DNA of 48,831 nucleotides from an uncultured Cloacibacillus sp. (GCA_900545755.1 URAG01000008.1:1-48831); one strand, 5' to 3'; numbered from the stretch's first letter, positions 16,656 through 26,095 are shown. Notes: a model not told the origin generated them from the letters alone. Translations and numbers: made by a program.

Positions 16656-17504
16656 TTAGCGTTTGCGCCATATTACGTGGCGAATTATTCCGTTGTAATC
16701 CGATATTTTATTCACGAGAACAAACTCGCATGAAGCCATATCGTCAAGAGAACAAATCTGCCCCGCCCCAGCGGTCTCCGCCATCAGCATGCCGCCTGGC
16801 TTGAGCAAGCGCGGGAATGCGGCGAAAAATTTCGCGTAAAGCTCTGTGCCTTCCTCGCCGCCATCGAGCGCGACGCGCGGTTCATAGTCACGCACCTCAC
16901 GCATGAGTCCTGCGAGCTCCCGGCGCGGTATGTAAGGTGGGTTTGTAACGATGAAGTCGAGCGAAGCATCTGCGACGGGCGCAAGCGACGGCTCCGCGTT
17001 GCGCAACAGTTCGAAGCGTTTTTCAAGACCGTATCGCTTCCTGTTTATAGCGGCCCATTTCAGCGCGCTGCGGCTTTTGTCGACGCCGAGCGCCGTGAGC
17101 GCAGGGTTTTCTAAGAGCAGCGCAATCGCTATACATCCGCTTCCGGTACACCAATCGGCGAAGCGTGCGGCCTTTCCACGCGGGAAGCGGCGAAGCGCCT
17201 CTTCTACGAGCAGTTCGGTCTCCGGACGCGGAATGAGGACGCCGCGTCCAATTTTGAACTTGTATCCGTAAAATTCGGCCTCGTGCAGGACGTAGGAAAG
17301 CGGCATACCGGAAGCGCGGCGAGCCGTCATACGCTCCGCCTGCGCGCGTTCCACTTCCGGCACGTCGTAGTCCTTCCACAATAAAGCGGCGCGCGGAAGT
17401 CCGAGCGCCGCGGAAAGTATTAGATCTGCGGAATATTCGGGTCGTGCCGTGCCCGAGCTTACGAGCAGGCTCCGCGCGCGGCGGCGCAGCTCTTGCAGGC
17501 GCAC
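16656..17504 (-). CDS. prmC: Peptide chain release factor N5-glutamine methyltransferase
   Basis: PrmC (HemK) methylates the Gln of the GGQ motif in release factors, using S-adenosylmethionine. The 282-residue protein has an N-terminal helical substrate domain (residues 1-80) and a Rossmann methyltransferase domain with DWCTGSGCIAIALL as the AdoMet site and TNPPYIPRRE as the NPPY catalytic motif. The start is a GTG at 17504, two bases after the prfA stop (17507-17509). Its substrate, release factor 1, is encoded immediately upstream, the common bacterial arrangement. Confidence 0.94.
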   Translation of the reverse strand: MRLQELRRRARSLLVSSGTARPEYSADLILSAALGLPRAALLWKDYDVPEVERAQAERMTARRASGMPLSYVLHEAEFYGYKFKIGRGVLIPRPETELLVEEALRRFPRGKAARFADWCTGSGCIAIALLLENPALTALGVDKSRSALKWAAINRKRYGLEKRFELLRNAEPSLAPVADASLDFIVTNPPYIPRRELAGLMREVRDYEPRVALDGGEEGTELYAKFFAAFPRLLKPGGMLMAETAGAGQICSLDDMASCEFVLVNKISDYNGIIRHVIWRKR

Positions 17505-17506
17505 CG

Positions 17507-18580
17507 CTACACCGAGAGCGCCTTGAGCTTCTCGGCCTGGTCGGCCTCCGTAAGCATACGAATGAGCTCATAGAGGTCGCCGTCCAGTATCTGGTCAAGC
17601 TTATAGAGCGTGAGGTTGATGCGATGGTCGGTCAAACGGTTCTGCGGGAAATTATAGGTACGGATGCGTTCAGCGCGGTCGCCGGTCCCGACCTGTCCCT
17701 TGCGCTCTGCGGCGAGCTCGGCGTTCTGGCGCTGGAGCTCGGCGTCGTATAGCTTCGTGCGGAGAAACTGCATCGCTTTCGCGCGGTTCTTTATCTGTGA
17801 ACGTTCGTCCTGACAGGTCACGACGATGCCTGTCGGAAGGTGCGTGATGCGCACGGCAGAGTCAGTCATGTTGACGTGCTGTCCACCAGCGCCGCTCGAA
17901 CGGTAGGTATCTATTTTGAGATCCTCGGGGCGTATTTCGACGTCAACTTCGGCAGCCTCTGGCAGAACAGCCACTGTCGCAGTCGAGGTATGGATGCGTC
18001 CGCTCGCTTCCGTCTCCGGTACGCGCTGCACGCGGTGGACGCCGCTCTCAAACTTGAGCATACTGAAGGCCGAGGTCCCGTCTACGCGGAAGACCACTTC
18101 CTTGAAGCCGCCGATCCCAGTTTCGCTCATCGATATTATCTCTGTCTTCCAGCGCTGGCGTTCCGCAAAGCGCGTGTACATACGGAAGAGATCCGCAGAA
18201 AAGAGCGCCGCCTCGTCGCCGCCGGCTCCTCCGCGGATTTCTATGATGACGCTTTTTTCGTCGTTCATGTCCTTCGGGAGGAGAAGGATGCGTATCTCGC
18301 GCTCCAGCTCTGGCACGCGCGCCTCAAGATTCGCAAGCTCCTCCTTCGCAAGCTCACGCATATCCTCGTCTTCGCCATCGGCCATCTCTTTCGCCTCTGC
18401 GATGCCGCTCAGCACTTTCTCATATTCGGAGAAAGCGTCGACTATAGGCGTAAGTTCGACGTGCTTCTTACCGAGTTGCTGCATCTCGTGCGGGTCGTTG
18501 ACGACTTCGGGGTCGGCCATTTTCTTTTCGAGTTCTCTGTAACTCGCCTCGATTTCCTTTAACTTATCTATCAGTTCCAT
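17507..18580 (-). CDS. prfA: Peptide chain release factor 1
   Basis: RF1 reads UAA and UAG at the ribosome and triggers peptide release. The 357-residue protein has the RF1-type codon-recognition segment [18 protein letters not shown] (PxT, not SPF of RF2) and the hydrolytic [20 protein letters not shown] with GGQ. I chose the ATG at 18580 (MELIDKLKE), which has AGGTGG about 8 bases before it. A longer frame to 18631 adds residues unlike the family. The start overlaps the end of the DUF1385 gene by 17 bases, so translation is probably coupled. Confidence 0.95.
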   Translation of the reverse strand: MELIDKLKEIEASYRELEKKMADPEVVNDPHEMQQLGKKHVELTPIVDAFSEYEKVLSGIAEAKEMADGEDEDMRELAKEELANLEARVPELEREIRILLLPKDMNDEKSVIIEIRGGAGGDEAALFSADLFRMYTRFAERQRWKTEIISMSETGIGGFKEVVFRVDGTSAFSMLKFESGVHRVQRVPETEASGRIHTSTATVAVLPEAAEVDVEIRPEDLKIDTYRSSGAGGQHVNMTDSAVRITHLPTGIVVTCQDERSQIKNRAKAMQFLRTKLYDAELQRQNAELAAERKGQVGTGDRAERIRTYNFPQNRLTDHRINLTLYKLDQILDGDLYELIRMLTEADQAEKLKALSV

Positions 18581-19520
18581 CTTCAGCACCACCTGCCGTA
18601 GTAATATCTTTTGAAGGGTCGAGAGCCACACCGAGCGCCGCTATCGCAACTTCAAGCTGATCCAGCGAAGGTTCCCTCGTCGTTATATATTGGAGCAGAA
18701 GGGCCGGCTTTATGCTCCATACGCCCCAACTGTCGGAGTTTGAGGCGGCCCTTATAAATTCATAAGAAACTCCTATCACGAGCGGGAGCAGCACGACCCG
18801 GCTACCGACGCGCCAGAGCACGCCTCCGCCGCCTATTACGGAAAAGACTATTATGCTGACCAGTATGACGATTATCAAAAACGACGTGCCGCAGCGGCGG
18901 TGTATCCGCGAATATGCGGCGGCGTTCGCCGGGGTCAGTTCCGCGCCGCTTTCATAGGCGTTTATCGTTTTGTGCTCCGCGCCGTGATATTCGAAGACGC
19001 GGGCTATATCTTTCCACAGCGAGATGAGGGCGACGTATGCGACGAATATTACTCCGCGTATCACGCCTTCAGCTATGTTCTTTTCAAAGTGAGTGAGGCC
19101 GAAATGCTCAGTTAAAAATTCCGAGGCGAACATCGGCAGCGCGACGAATATGCCGACGACTCCGAGCAACGCAGCTCCGACAGAGAGCGCCGTCTCAAGC
19201 GGCGTTATCTTCTCCTCTTCGCCTAAGCTTATATCCGCAGACATCGAAAGAGCGCGCATACCGACCCGCATCATCTCGACCATCGTCGCAAATCCCCGAA
19301 CGACGGGATATTTCCATATTCCTCTTTTAATCCATTCTGAGCCGAGCCACGACTTCAGGAATATTTTCCCGCCCGGCTCGCGGACGGCGAGTCCCCAGTG
19401 CTCCGGCCCTTTCATCAGCACGCCTTCGACGACCGCCTGTCCGCCGACCGGTATCCTCTTTGGCGCGGCTTCGGCGAAGGCGGAAATTATAAAATGGAAG
19501 GTGCGGCACGCGAAGGTCAT
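18564..19520 (-). CDS. DUF1385 (YqhQ-like) membrane protein
   Basis: The 318-residue product has the DUF1385 signature near the N-terminus, [21 protein letters not shown], and [15 protein letters not shown] with a conserved His/Glu pair. Roughly four to five hydrophobic segments follow (for example about residues 108-128 and 205-235), including [19 protein letters not shown]. The family is widely conserved in Firmicutes and relatives; its biochemical role is not established. The ATG at 19520 overlaps the thyX stop as ATGA, and the end overlaps prfA. Its conserved place before prfA-prmC hints at a link to translation, but that is only guilt by association. Confidence 0.88.
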   Translation of the reverse strand: MTFACRTFHFIISAFAEAAPKRIPVGGQAVVEGVLMKGPEHWGLAVREPGGKIFLKSWLGSEWIKRGIWKYPVVRGFATMVEMMRVGMRALSMSADISLGEEEKITPLETALSVGAALLGVVGIFVALPMFASEFLTEHFGLTHFEKNIAEGVIRGVIFVAYVALISLWKDIARVFEYHGAEHKTINAYESGAELTPANAAAYSRIHRRCGTSFLIIVILVSIIVFSVIGGGGVLWRVGSRVVLLPLVIGVSYEFIRAASNSDSWGVWSIKPALLLQYITTREPSLDQLEVAIAALGVALDPSKDITTAGGAEDGTDR

Positions 19521-20209
19521 TCGGAAAGCATCTGCTCCATATCTTTATAGGGATTTCCGCAGGGGTGCGCCTCGGCGCATTTTCCACCCGTCACGCACGA
19601 GGGCCCAGCGACGTCGAAAAGCTGCGGCGCGGCGGCCCTGGCCTCGCGCAGCATTCCGCGCGCAGTTTCTCGTATCTCCCATTGCGCCCTGCGGCACAGC
19701 CTCAGAGCGAAGAAATGATGCAGCTCGCGCGCGTTCATCGTGACGACGAGGCGCGTTTCAAAACCATGCGGCAGTATGAAGCGCGCGTCTTCGCGCGGCA
19801 CGCCGAGGGCTACAAGTTTCTGATAGGTCTCGAACGCTGCTTCAGCCTGCCGCTCAAAGAGAGCTTGCGCTTCTGCATTCTCCGCCACTGTGGGCGGCAC
19901 TATGCAGCAGTTGCCTTTCATCTCGACATAGCGCTGGCTCTGCTGCGAATAGCTCGCGACCCTGTGGCGCACCAGCTGGTGCGTGGCGACGCGGCTGAGC
20001 CCTTCTATTGCAAAGGTGAACGCGGCATGCTCAAACGGCGAAAAATGTCCAGCCTTTCGCAGCATCGCGAGGAACGACGCCGTTTTCCCATCGTCGAGGC
20101 CGTCCAGTATCTCGGCGGCTCCCGACGGGCTGTAGCATATCTTCGCAGCGGCCGCTACGACCTTGTCGGCGTCCGGCGTGGACGCAATCAGCTTCACATA
20201 TACGGACAT
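19517..20209 (-). CDS. thyX: Flavin-dependent thymidylate synthase
   Basis: ThyX makes dTMP from dUMP with methylene-tetrahydrofolate, FAD and NADPH. The 230-residue protein shows the ThyX motif RHRVASYSQQSQRYVEM (from Arg81), HFSPFEHAAFTFAIEG before it and MNARELHHFFALRLC after it. Folate stays in the tetrahydro form, so no dihydrofolate reductase is needed; TrmFO in this window has the same economy. The ATG at 20209 has GGAGAAGG 8 bases upstream. The gap to rpmE holds a terminator and no evident promoter, so expression may depend on readthrough. Confidence 0.95.
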   Translation of the reverse strand: MSVYVKLIASTPDADKVVAAAAKICYSPSGAAEILDGLDDGKTASFLAMLRKAGHFSPFEHAAFTFAIEGLSRVATHQLVRHRVASYSQQSQRYVEMKGNCCIVPPTVAENAEAQALFERQAEAAFETYQKLVALGVPREDARFILPHGFETRLVVTMNARELHHFFALRLCRRAQWEIRETARGMLREARAAAPQLFDVAGPSCVTGGKCAEAHPCGNPYKDMEQMLSE

Positions 20210-20250
20210 CGTTTCACCTTCTCCTTTGTCTTGCCGGGCTGAAAAGATAA

Positions 20251-20289
20251 GAAAAGAGGGGAGTCCGCAAAGCGCGCTCCCCCCTTTTC
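20251..20289 (-). terminator. Hairpin terminator between rpmE and thyX
   Basis: On the minus strand GAAAAGGGGGGAG (from 20289) pairs with CTCCCCTCTTTTC (to 20251), followed by a T-rich stretch. It separates rpmE from thyX. As I see no new promoter before thyX, it may be partial and set the ratio of upstream to downstream expression. Confidence 0.7.
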
Positions 20290-20299
20290 GATAAAAAAG

Positions 20300-20536
20300 C
20301 TATTCGGCGGTCTCTTTGGCGCTCTTCTGGCCGTAGTTCACGCCGGCATACTTCTGACGGAACTTCTCAAGGCGTCCGGCTTCGATCACGCGGCCTTTTT
20401 TGCCGGTGTAGAAGGGGTGGCAAGCGCTGCAAACGGAAACTCTCATGTCGCCCACCGTCGACCTCGTTTCAAATGTATTGCCGCAGGCGCAGGTCACCTT
20501 GCAGACTTCGTATTTCGGATGAATACCCTTTTTCAA
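20300..20536 (-). CDS. rpmE: 50S ribosomal protein L31, zinc-binding form
   Basis: The 78-residue protein begins MKKGIHPKYE, and its cysteines at about 16, 18, 36 and 39 (CACG and CSACH) match the zinc-binding C+ type of L31. The start is the TTG at 20536: GGAGG lies 8 bases before it and the product then starts exactly as the family does. A GTG at 20545 would overlap that ribosome site. A promoter (20584-20612) precedes it. The tail SAKETAE is a short acidic extension. Confidence 0.94.
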   Translation of the reverse strand: MKKGIHPKYEVCKVTCACGNTFETRSTVGDMRVSVCSACHPFYTGKKGRVIEAGRLEKFRQKYAGVNYGQKSAKETAE

Positions 20537-20583
20537 CTGTCGCACCTCCAGATGTACTAAGTACGTCTAACATACAGCAAAGC

Positions 20584-20612
20584 ATTATATTCCACTTTCC
20601 CCGAGCGCGCAA
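20584..20612 (-). promoter_or_regulatory. Promoter of rpmE
   Basis: On the minus strand TTGCGC (20612 to 20607), 17 bases, then a perfect TATAAT (20589 to 20584), 47 bases before the rpmE start. The region between polA and rpmE (20537-20670) also holds a GC-rich imperfect fold around a GCTTCGCCGAAGC hairpin, without a T run. Confidence 0.65.
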
Positions 20613-20670
20613 GACTGGAACATACGTTTCGCTTCGGCGAAGCATCCAGCGCGCGCCCCTACTTTTATTA

Positions 20671-23223
20671 TTATATATCTTTCAGCGAAATTCCGCTCTT
20701 CGGCTCAGCTTTGAGCGGCACGCTCAAAATATCTACGCCCTCCATCGTGTTCACAAGAAGCTCGCGCACGGCGTCCGCGTCTTTGCGCGCGCACTCGCAG
20801 ACTATCGAGTCGTGGACCTGGAGGACTATACGCGCGCCGGGGAATTTTTCCGCAAGTGCAGCGTCAAGGCGGAAGAGCGCTATCTTAGCGATGTCCGCCG
20901 CGGTGCTCTGGATAGGCGTGTTGACGGCGACGCGGTTTATCGCGCCTGCACCGCGCCCCTCAGTCGTCGAGACCTCGGCGAGCGGGCGTATGCGCCCGAA
21001 GAGCGAGCGCGTATAGCCGCGCTTTTTCGCCTCGTTCGCGCTCTCCGTGATGTAATTTTTCACGCTCGGCAGGACGCTGAAATACCTATCCACAATCTGC
21101 TGCGCCGCCGGGCGCGGCACGCCGAGGCGCTGCGCAAGGCCGAAGGCGCTCATTCCATAGAGCAGGCCGAAGTTGACGACCTTCGCGAAACGTCGCTGCT
21201 CCGGCGTTATCTGCTCGGGCGGCAGGCCGAAGACCCACGAAGCCGTTTCAAGGTGGATGTCGCTTCCGTCGTGGAAGGCGCGGATGAGCTTTTCCTCCTC
21301 CGTCAGCTCGGCAAGGACGCGCAGCTCTATCTGCGAATAGTCCGCTGCGACGAATACCCCGTCCTCATCGCGCGGCGTGAAGCACGAGCGGAAATGGTCG
21401 GCCCATTCGCCGAAAACAGGCATATTCTGGACGTTCGGGTCTCGGCTCGCGAGCCTGCCGGTCCCGGTCGCGAGGTGGTCGAAGGTCGAATGAACCACTC
21501 CGCCGCCGTCGCGCGAATATTTTATAAAAGGCTGCACGAACGCGGAGGATACCTTCGATTCTTCCCTGTGCTTTATCAGCATTTTAGGCACGGCGCAGAG
21601 CGGCTCCGGCAGCTTCGCGAGCTCTTCGAGCACCTCTATGCTCGTCGAGTACGCGCCGCCGCCCTTCGTCGTCTTTATCGGCGGCAGCATAAGTCTGCCA
21701 AATAGCAGCTCTCCCACCTGCTTCGGCGACGCGAGGTTTATTTCTTCGCCTATGTATTCCTTTATATCGGCCTCACACTTCGCAATGCTTTCCGACAGCT
21801 CCGTGCCGAGCGTTTCGAGCTTCGCGCCGTCGGCGTGCATTCCGATTATGTGCATCCTGGCAAGCGCAGCGGCGAGCGGCATGTCTATCTCGTCCATGAC
21901 CTTAGCGAGTCCGTATTTTTCGATCCCGTGCGAAAGCGCGTCCCTGTACCGGAAAAGGCGCATTGCGAGGCCCAGCCCGGCCTTTACCGGCTCGCCAAAG
22001 CTTTTCTCCATTCCAGCCGCGCCGCCGCGATCAGGGTGGAGCAGATAGTGCGCCGTCTCGACGTCGTAGACACGCCCGCGCTCCGGCAGCGGGAAGTCGG
22101 GATATTCGCTCATGATTTCGCGGTAGCCGCAGAGCAGCAGCTCCCCGCGCTTAGTCCACTCGCGGAACAACGCGCGTTCATGCTCGCCGCGGCCGTCGAA
22201 CGAAGCGAACTTGCCTTCTGCCGATGCGGCGAAGAAACGCGGCGCTCCGTCTATGACGGCCGGAGAAAGAGCTATCTCTTCCGCTTCGAGCAGCTTTTCC
22301 AGCTCAGTCTCTTCTCCGGTCAACTCGGAGGCCTCAACAGCAACTTCCGCCGTCGCAGTCTCGGCTTCGCCGGCGAAGCGCGCGTAAATTTTTTTCAGTC
22401 CCAGCCGGGAGCAGAGCGCGAACAGATCGTTCATGTCCGGCTCCTTCGGCGTCAGCTCGTCCTCAGGCGCGGGCTCCGTGTCCTGCGGCACAACGAGGAC
22501 GCGGCTCATGAAGGCCGCTTCGCGTCCCGCTTCTAGCTTGCCGCGCCGCGCCTTCGGAACGCTTTCGAGGTTTTCGTAAATATTCTCAAGCCGCCCGAAC
22601 TTACCGACGAGGTCGAGCGCCGTCTTCTCCCCTATACCCGGCACGCCGGGGATATTGTCGACCGAGTCTCCGAGCAGCGCCAGGTAGTCAGCCATCAACG
22701 GCGGCTCAAACCCATATTTTTCGCGGAAGACCTCGCAGTCGTAGAGAGTAAAGTCCGTCACGCCGCGCGACGGCCTTATTACTGAGATTCCGTCGCCTAT
22801 CGTCTGAAACAGGTCTTTGTCCGCCGATAGAATCTTTACGTCCCATCCGGAGGCCGCGCTGGCCTTTGCGGTTGAGACGATGTAGTCGTCGGCCTCCACA
22901 CCGTCGCGCGAAAATACCGGAAACCCCATAGCCCGGCACAGCTCTATAATGAGCGGCATCTGCACCTTGAAGTTTTCGGGCGCCGGCTTGCGCGTCTGCT
23001 TGTACTCAGCGAACAGCTGATGTCTGCGCGTAGGCCCCTTCGGGTCGAAGAATATGCCGAGCCCCTCTGCTGGCCATTCGTCCAAGACCTTGAGCATCAT
23101 GTTAAAAAATCCAAGCACGGCGTTCGTCGGCGTGCCGTCCTCTGCGGATAGCTCAGGCGGCAGAGCGTAGAATCCCCGGAAAGCGAGGCCGTGGCCGTCT
23201 ATGAGAAGCAGTTCTTTTTTCAT
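20671..23223 (-). CDS. polA: DNA polymerase I
   Basis: The 850-residue protein has an N-terminal 5'-nuclease domain (LLLIDGHGLAFRGFYAL, GVEADDYIVSTA, SADKDLFQ, DNIPGVPGIGEKTA). The C-terminal family A polymerase domain has motif A ADYSQIELRVLAEL, motif B RRFAKVVNFGLLYGMS and motif C QVHDSIVCE. The middle domain, where 3'-5' exonuclease residues would be (about 300-400), lacks the DxE pair, so proofreading is probably lost as in Bacillus Pol I. It fills gaps in repair and removes Okazaki primers. I chose the ATG at 23223, since AAGGAT is 9 bases upstream; an ATG at 23232 would overlap that site. It is divergent from gltX. Confidence 0.94.
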   Translation of the reverse strand: MKKELLLIDGHGLAFRGFYALPPELSAEDGTPTNAVLGFFNMMLKVLDEWPAEGLGIFFDPKGPTRRHQLFAEYKQTRKPAPENFKVQMPLIIELCRAMGFPVFSRDGVEADDYIVSTAKASAASGWDVKILSADKDLFQTIGDGISVIRPSRGVTDFTLYDCEVFREKYGFEPPLMADYLALLGDSVDNIPGVPGIGEKTALDLVGKFGRLENIYENLESVPKARRGKLEAGREAAFMSRVLVVPQDTEPAPEDELTPKEPDMNDLFALCSRLGLKKIYARFAGEAETATAEVAVEASELTGEETELEKLLEAEEIALSPAVIDGAPRFFAASAEGKFASFDGRGEHERALFREWTKRGELLLCGYREIMSEYPDFPLPERGRVYDVETAHYLLHPDRGGAAGMEKSFGEPVKAGLGLAMRLFRYRDALSHGIEKYGLAKVMDEIDMPLAAALARMHIIGMHADGAKLETLGTELSESIAKCEADIKEYIGEEINLASPKQVGELLFGRLMLPPIKTTKGGGAYSTSIEVLEELAKLPEPLCAVPKMLIKHREESKVSSAFVQPFIKYSRDGGGVVHSTFDHLATGTGRLASRDPNVQNMPVFGEWADHFRSCFTPRDEDGVFVAADYSQIELRVLAELTEEEKLIRAFHDGSDIHLETASWVFGLPPEQITPEQRRFAKVVNFGLLYGMSAFGLAQRLGVPRPAAQQIVDRYFSVLPSVKNYITESANEAKKRGYTRSLFGRIRPLAEVSTTEGRGAGAINRVAVNTPIQSTAADIAKIALFRLDAALAEKFPGARIVLQVHDSIVCECARKDADAVRELLVNTMEGVDILSVPLKAEPKSGISLKDI

Positions 23224-23305
23224 TTGACACATCCTTACTGTATTTAGGATATAATTGCTAATTGCGGCGCACGTTATGCGCCCGCCCGGTGCTTGGGTTT
23301 ATAAT
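23224..23305. promoter_or_regulatory. Divergent promoter region between polA and gltX
   Basis: On the plus strand there is an exact TTGACA (23224-23229) with GATATA 18 bases on and TATAAT 20 bases on (23250-23255), and a second TATAAT at 23300-23305 set inside an imperfect inverted repeat (TTGGGT and ACCCCAA). The 162-base gap between the two start codons is AT-rich near polA. I cannot assign a clear minus-strand promoter for polA. No T-box or other known leader fold is visible before gltX. Confidence 0.35.
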
Positions 23306-23385
23306 ACCCCAAAGTCAGCATTTAAGTGAATTTTACCGCGCGGCGCCGCGTATGGACTGCAAATAAAAATCTGGAGGAATACACA

Positions 23386-24726
23386 ATGACCGACAAACCA
23401 AGAGTAAGATTCGCGCCGAGCCCAACGGGATCGCTGCATATCGGCGGCGCGCACACGGCCCTCTTCAACTGGCTGTACGCGCGCAGGAACGGAGGCTCGT
23501 TTATACTCCGCATAGAAGACACGGATATGGAACGCTCGACGAAGGAATACGAGCAGAGCATTCTCGACGGTATGCGCTGGATGGGACTCGACTGGGATGA
23601 AGGGCCCGACAAGGGCGGCGACTTCGGCCCGTACCGTCAGTCCGAGCGTATGCACCTCTACAAAAAATATGCGCAGCAGCTTCTCGACGAGGGTAAGGCC
23701 TACGAGAAGGACGGCGCTGTATTCTTCAAGGTCGTCCCCGGCAAAGAGCTGCGCTTCCGCGACGAAGTGTACGGCAACCTCGACTTCAAGAGCGAGAACG
23801 CATCGGTCAATCAGGACGGGACGATAAAGGACATCGTCATAATGAAACGCGACGGAATGCCCACATACAACTACGCCGTCGTCATCGACGACTACACTAT
23901 GGGCGTCAATATGGTCATCCGCGGCGAAGACCACATCATTAACACGCCGAAACAGCTTCTTATCTACGATGCGTTGGGCTTCAAAGCTCCGGGCTTCGCG
24001 CATCTGCCCATGATTCTCGGTAAGGACAAGAAAAAGCTGTCGAAGCGCCAAGGCGCGACGAGCGTCTTTGAATACAACGACATGGGCTACCTGCCCGACG
24101 GCGTGTTCAACTTCCTCGCGCTTCTCGGTTGGTCGCCTAAGAACGGGCAGGAGATATTCTCGCGCGAGGAGGCCGTCGAGATGTTCGACATCTCGTCCGT
24201 CACGCGCAAGGCCGCCGTGCTCGACATGGACAAGCTCAACCATATAAACCAGGAGCAGATGAAGATAATGGACCCGATGAAGTTGCTGGCGGTCATCCGT
24301 CCGTTCTGGATTGAAATGGGCTTCGACCTCTCCGGCCTAAGTGACGAATACCTTGCCTCATCGCTCCACACGATGGGTGGACGCGGGCAGACGACTAAAC
24401 AGCTTGCTGAATACAGCGACTACTTCGTTACGTTCGACGTAGTCAAAGCGCGCTACGACGCCTCTGAAATAACCGAAGAGACACGCGCGACCGTCAAGAA
24501 ATTCTACAACGCTCTGCTCTCAGACTGCGCTGAATGGAAGGCAAACAAGATGGAGGAGTTCACGAAAGATTGGATAGCCGCCAACGACAGCACGATGAAA
24601 GTGGTCTGCATGCCCCTGCGCTGGGCGCTTACTGGACGCAAAGTCAGCCCCGGCGTATTTGAGGTCGCTGAGCAGCTTGGGCGCGACGAATGCCGCCGCA
24701 GACTCGAATACTATAACCTAGTCTAG
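23386..24726 (+). CDS. gltX: Glutamate--tRNA ligase
   Basis: A class I aminoacyl-tRNA synthetase of 446 residues that charges tRNA-Glu (and possibly tRNA-Gln, if the genome uses the amidotransferase route). The HIGH motif appears as PSPTGSLHIGGAHTALFNW, and the KMSKS loop as KKLSKRQGATSV. The C-terminal anticodon-binding part is complete and ends with LEYYNLV. The ATG at 23386 has GGAGG 8-9 bases upstream; the same frame runs open to 23326, but those residues precede the ribosome site. It is followed after 31 bases by a transporter gene in the same direction. Confidence 0.94.
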   Translation: MTDKPRVRFAPSPTGSLHIGGAHTALFNWLYARRNGGSFILRIEDTDMERSTKEYEQSILDGMRWMGLDWDEGPDKGGDFGPYRQSERMHLYKKYAQQLLDEGKAYEKDGAVFFKVVPGKELRFRDEVYGNLDFKSENASVNQDGTIKDIVIMKRDGMPTYNYAVVIDDYTMGVNMVIRGEDHIINTPKQLLIYDALGFKAPGFAHLPMILGKDKKKLSKRQGATSVFEYNDMGYLPDGVFNFLALLGWSPKNGQEIFSREEAVEMFDISSVTRKAAVLDMDKLNHINQEQMKIMDPMKLLAVIRPFWIEMGFDLSGLSDEYLASSLHTMGGRGQTTKQLAEYSDYFVTFDVVKARYDASEITEETRATVKKFYNALLSDCAEWKANKMEEFTKDWIAANDSTMKVVCMPLRWALTGRKVSPGVFEVAEQLGRDECRRRLEYYNLV

Positions 24727-24757
24727 CGCGCACAGTAATTGGAGCCGTCATAAAGTC

Positions 24758-26095
24758 ATGGCAGATAAACAGACGCGCGAATCATTCGGAAGCCGCATAG
24801 GCTTCGTCATAGCCGCGGCAGGCTCGGCAGTCGGCCTCGGCAACCTTTGGAAATTTCCGTACCTCGCTGGGATGAACGGCGGCGCGGCGTTCCTCTTCAT
24901 ATACATCGTCATCGTGCTATGCATAGGCGTGACGGCGATGATGTGCGAAGTCGTCGTCGGACGCATGGGAGGGCTCAACGCCGCTGACTCATTCGAGAAA
25001 CTCGGCGGTAAGCGCTGGAAGCCGGTCGGATGGTCAGGTATCGCCTGCGCTTTCGTTATACTCTCGTACTATGCGGTCATAGGAGGATGGATAATCCGCT
25101 ACATGCTCCACTCCTTCACAGGGCTCATAGAGCTCGCAGCCCAGGGCAAGAGCGCGGAGGTATTCAGCGTGTTCGTGTCCAATACAGGCGAGGTCGTCTT
25201 CTATCAGGCACTTTTCCTCGTCATAACTGCGTCGCTCGTCTTGATGGGCGTCAAAAACGGCATAGAAAAGAGCTGCAAGATAATGATGCCGATGCTCTTC
25301 ATCGCGATGCTTATACTGATCGCACGATCTGTAACGCTGCCAGGAGCCGTAAAGGGAATAGAGTTCTACCTCTACCCAGACTTTTCTAAAGTAACGCCGC
25401 AGACAGTGCTTGCTGCGCTCGGGCAGGGCTTCTTCTCTCTGTCGCTAGGCGCGGGCGCGATACTGATCTACGGCAGCTACCTGCCAAAGACGGCGAACAT
25501 TATCAAATCGGTGCGACAAATATGCCTAATCGACACGGCCGTCGCGTTTCTCGCGGGGCTTATGGTGTTTCCAGCCGTCTTCGCTTTCAACGCGCCGCCC
25601 GAAGCAGGCCCTGGCCTAACCTTTATAACTTTGCCGGGACTCTTCGCACAAATGCCGGGAGGCATGATATTCTCTGCTATATTCTTCGTCCTATTCTTCC
25701 TCGCGGCACTCACCTCGTCTATCTCGCTGCTCGAAGCGTCGACCGGATACCTCATCGACCACGGCGTAAAGCGCACACACGCTACGCTGATCATGACGCT
25801 GCTGATATTCTTAGTCGGACTGCCATCCGCGTTGTCGCTTGCCGGGGGGCTCAAAATCGGCAGCCGCGACTTCATCGATGCCGCCGGATACCTAACAGAC
25901 AGCATCATGATGCCGCTAGCCTCGATGTTCTGCTGCCTCTTTGCAGGCTGGAGCCTCAAGGACGAGAAGCTGAAGGCCGAACTCACAAACAACGGCACAA
26001 TAAACTTCCCAACCTACGGTCTCTGGAAAATAATGATGAAGGTCATAACCCCCGCCGCAATCCTTTGCATCTTTGCGACGGGACTGAAGTGGTAA
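24758..26095 (+). CDS. Sodium-dependent neurotransmitter:sodium symporter (NSS) family transporter
   Basis: A 445-residue inner-membrane protein with about 11-12 hydrophobic helices. The signature is at the N-terminus: GSRIGFVIAAAGSAVGLGNLWKFPYL, where unwound helix 1 binds Na+ and substrate in LeuT-like proteins. Bacterial NSS members import amino acids such as leucine, tryptophan or tyrosine with Na+; the substrate here cannot be read from sequence. The ATG at 24758 has GGAG 14 bases upstream, a poor spacing, so translation may be coupled to gltX. The pairing with gltX and the presence of a TRAP gene make an amino-acid role plausible. A terminator follows at 26130-26158. Confidence 0.9.
   Translation: MADKQTRESFGSRIGFVIAAAGSAVGLGNLWKFPYLAGMNGGAAFLFIYIVIVLCIGVTAMMCEVVVGRMGGLNAADSFEKLGGKRWKPVGWSGIACAFVILSYYAVIGGWIIRYMLHSFTGLIELAAQGKSAEVFSVFVSNTGEVVFYQALFLVITASLVLMGVKNGIEKSCKIMMPMLFIAMLILIARSVTLPGAVKGIEFYLYPDFSKVTPQTVLAALGQGFFSLSLGAGAILIYGSYLPKTANIIKSVRQICLIDTAVAFLAGLMVFPAVFAFNAPPEAGPGLTFITLPGLFAQMPGGMIFSAIFFVLFFLAALTSSISLLEASTGYLIDHGVKRTHATLIMTLLIFLVGLPSALSLAGGLKIGSRDFIDAAGYLTDSIMMPLASMFCCLFAGWSLKDEKLKAELTNNGTINFPTYGLWKIMMKVITPAAILCIFATGLKW

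Noticed and set aside
20600..20670. GC-rich fold (GCGCGC arms and a GCTTCGCCGAAGC hairpin) after polA, considered as a terminator
   Set aside because: No T tract follows, and the rpmE promoter overlaps it; function is unclear.
20473..21705. 410-residue open frame on the plus strand, antisense to polA and rpmE
   Set aside because: It is rich in Arg, Ala and Leu, has no recognisable motif or ribosome site, and mirrors polA, which has complete motifs. High GC at third codon positions keeps antisense frames open here.
23256..23385. Possible T-box or other riboswitch before gltX
   Set aside because: No T-box sequence, specifier loop or terminator/antiterminator pair is visible.
23299..24243. 314-residue minus-strand frame antisense to gltX
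   Set aside because: gltX has both synthetase motifs and a ribosome site on the plus strand; the antisense frame has neither motif nor start signal.
24726..24758. Possible TRAP site (TAG-TC-TAG and a GAG) before the NSS transporter gene
   Set aside because: Only two triplets are properly spaced; TRAP needs many more repeats.
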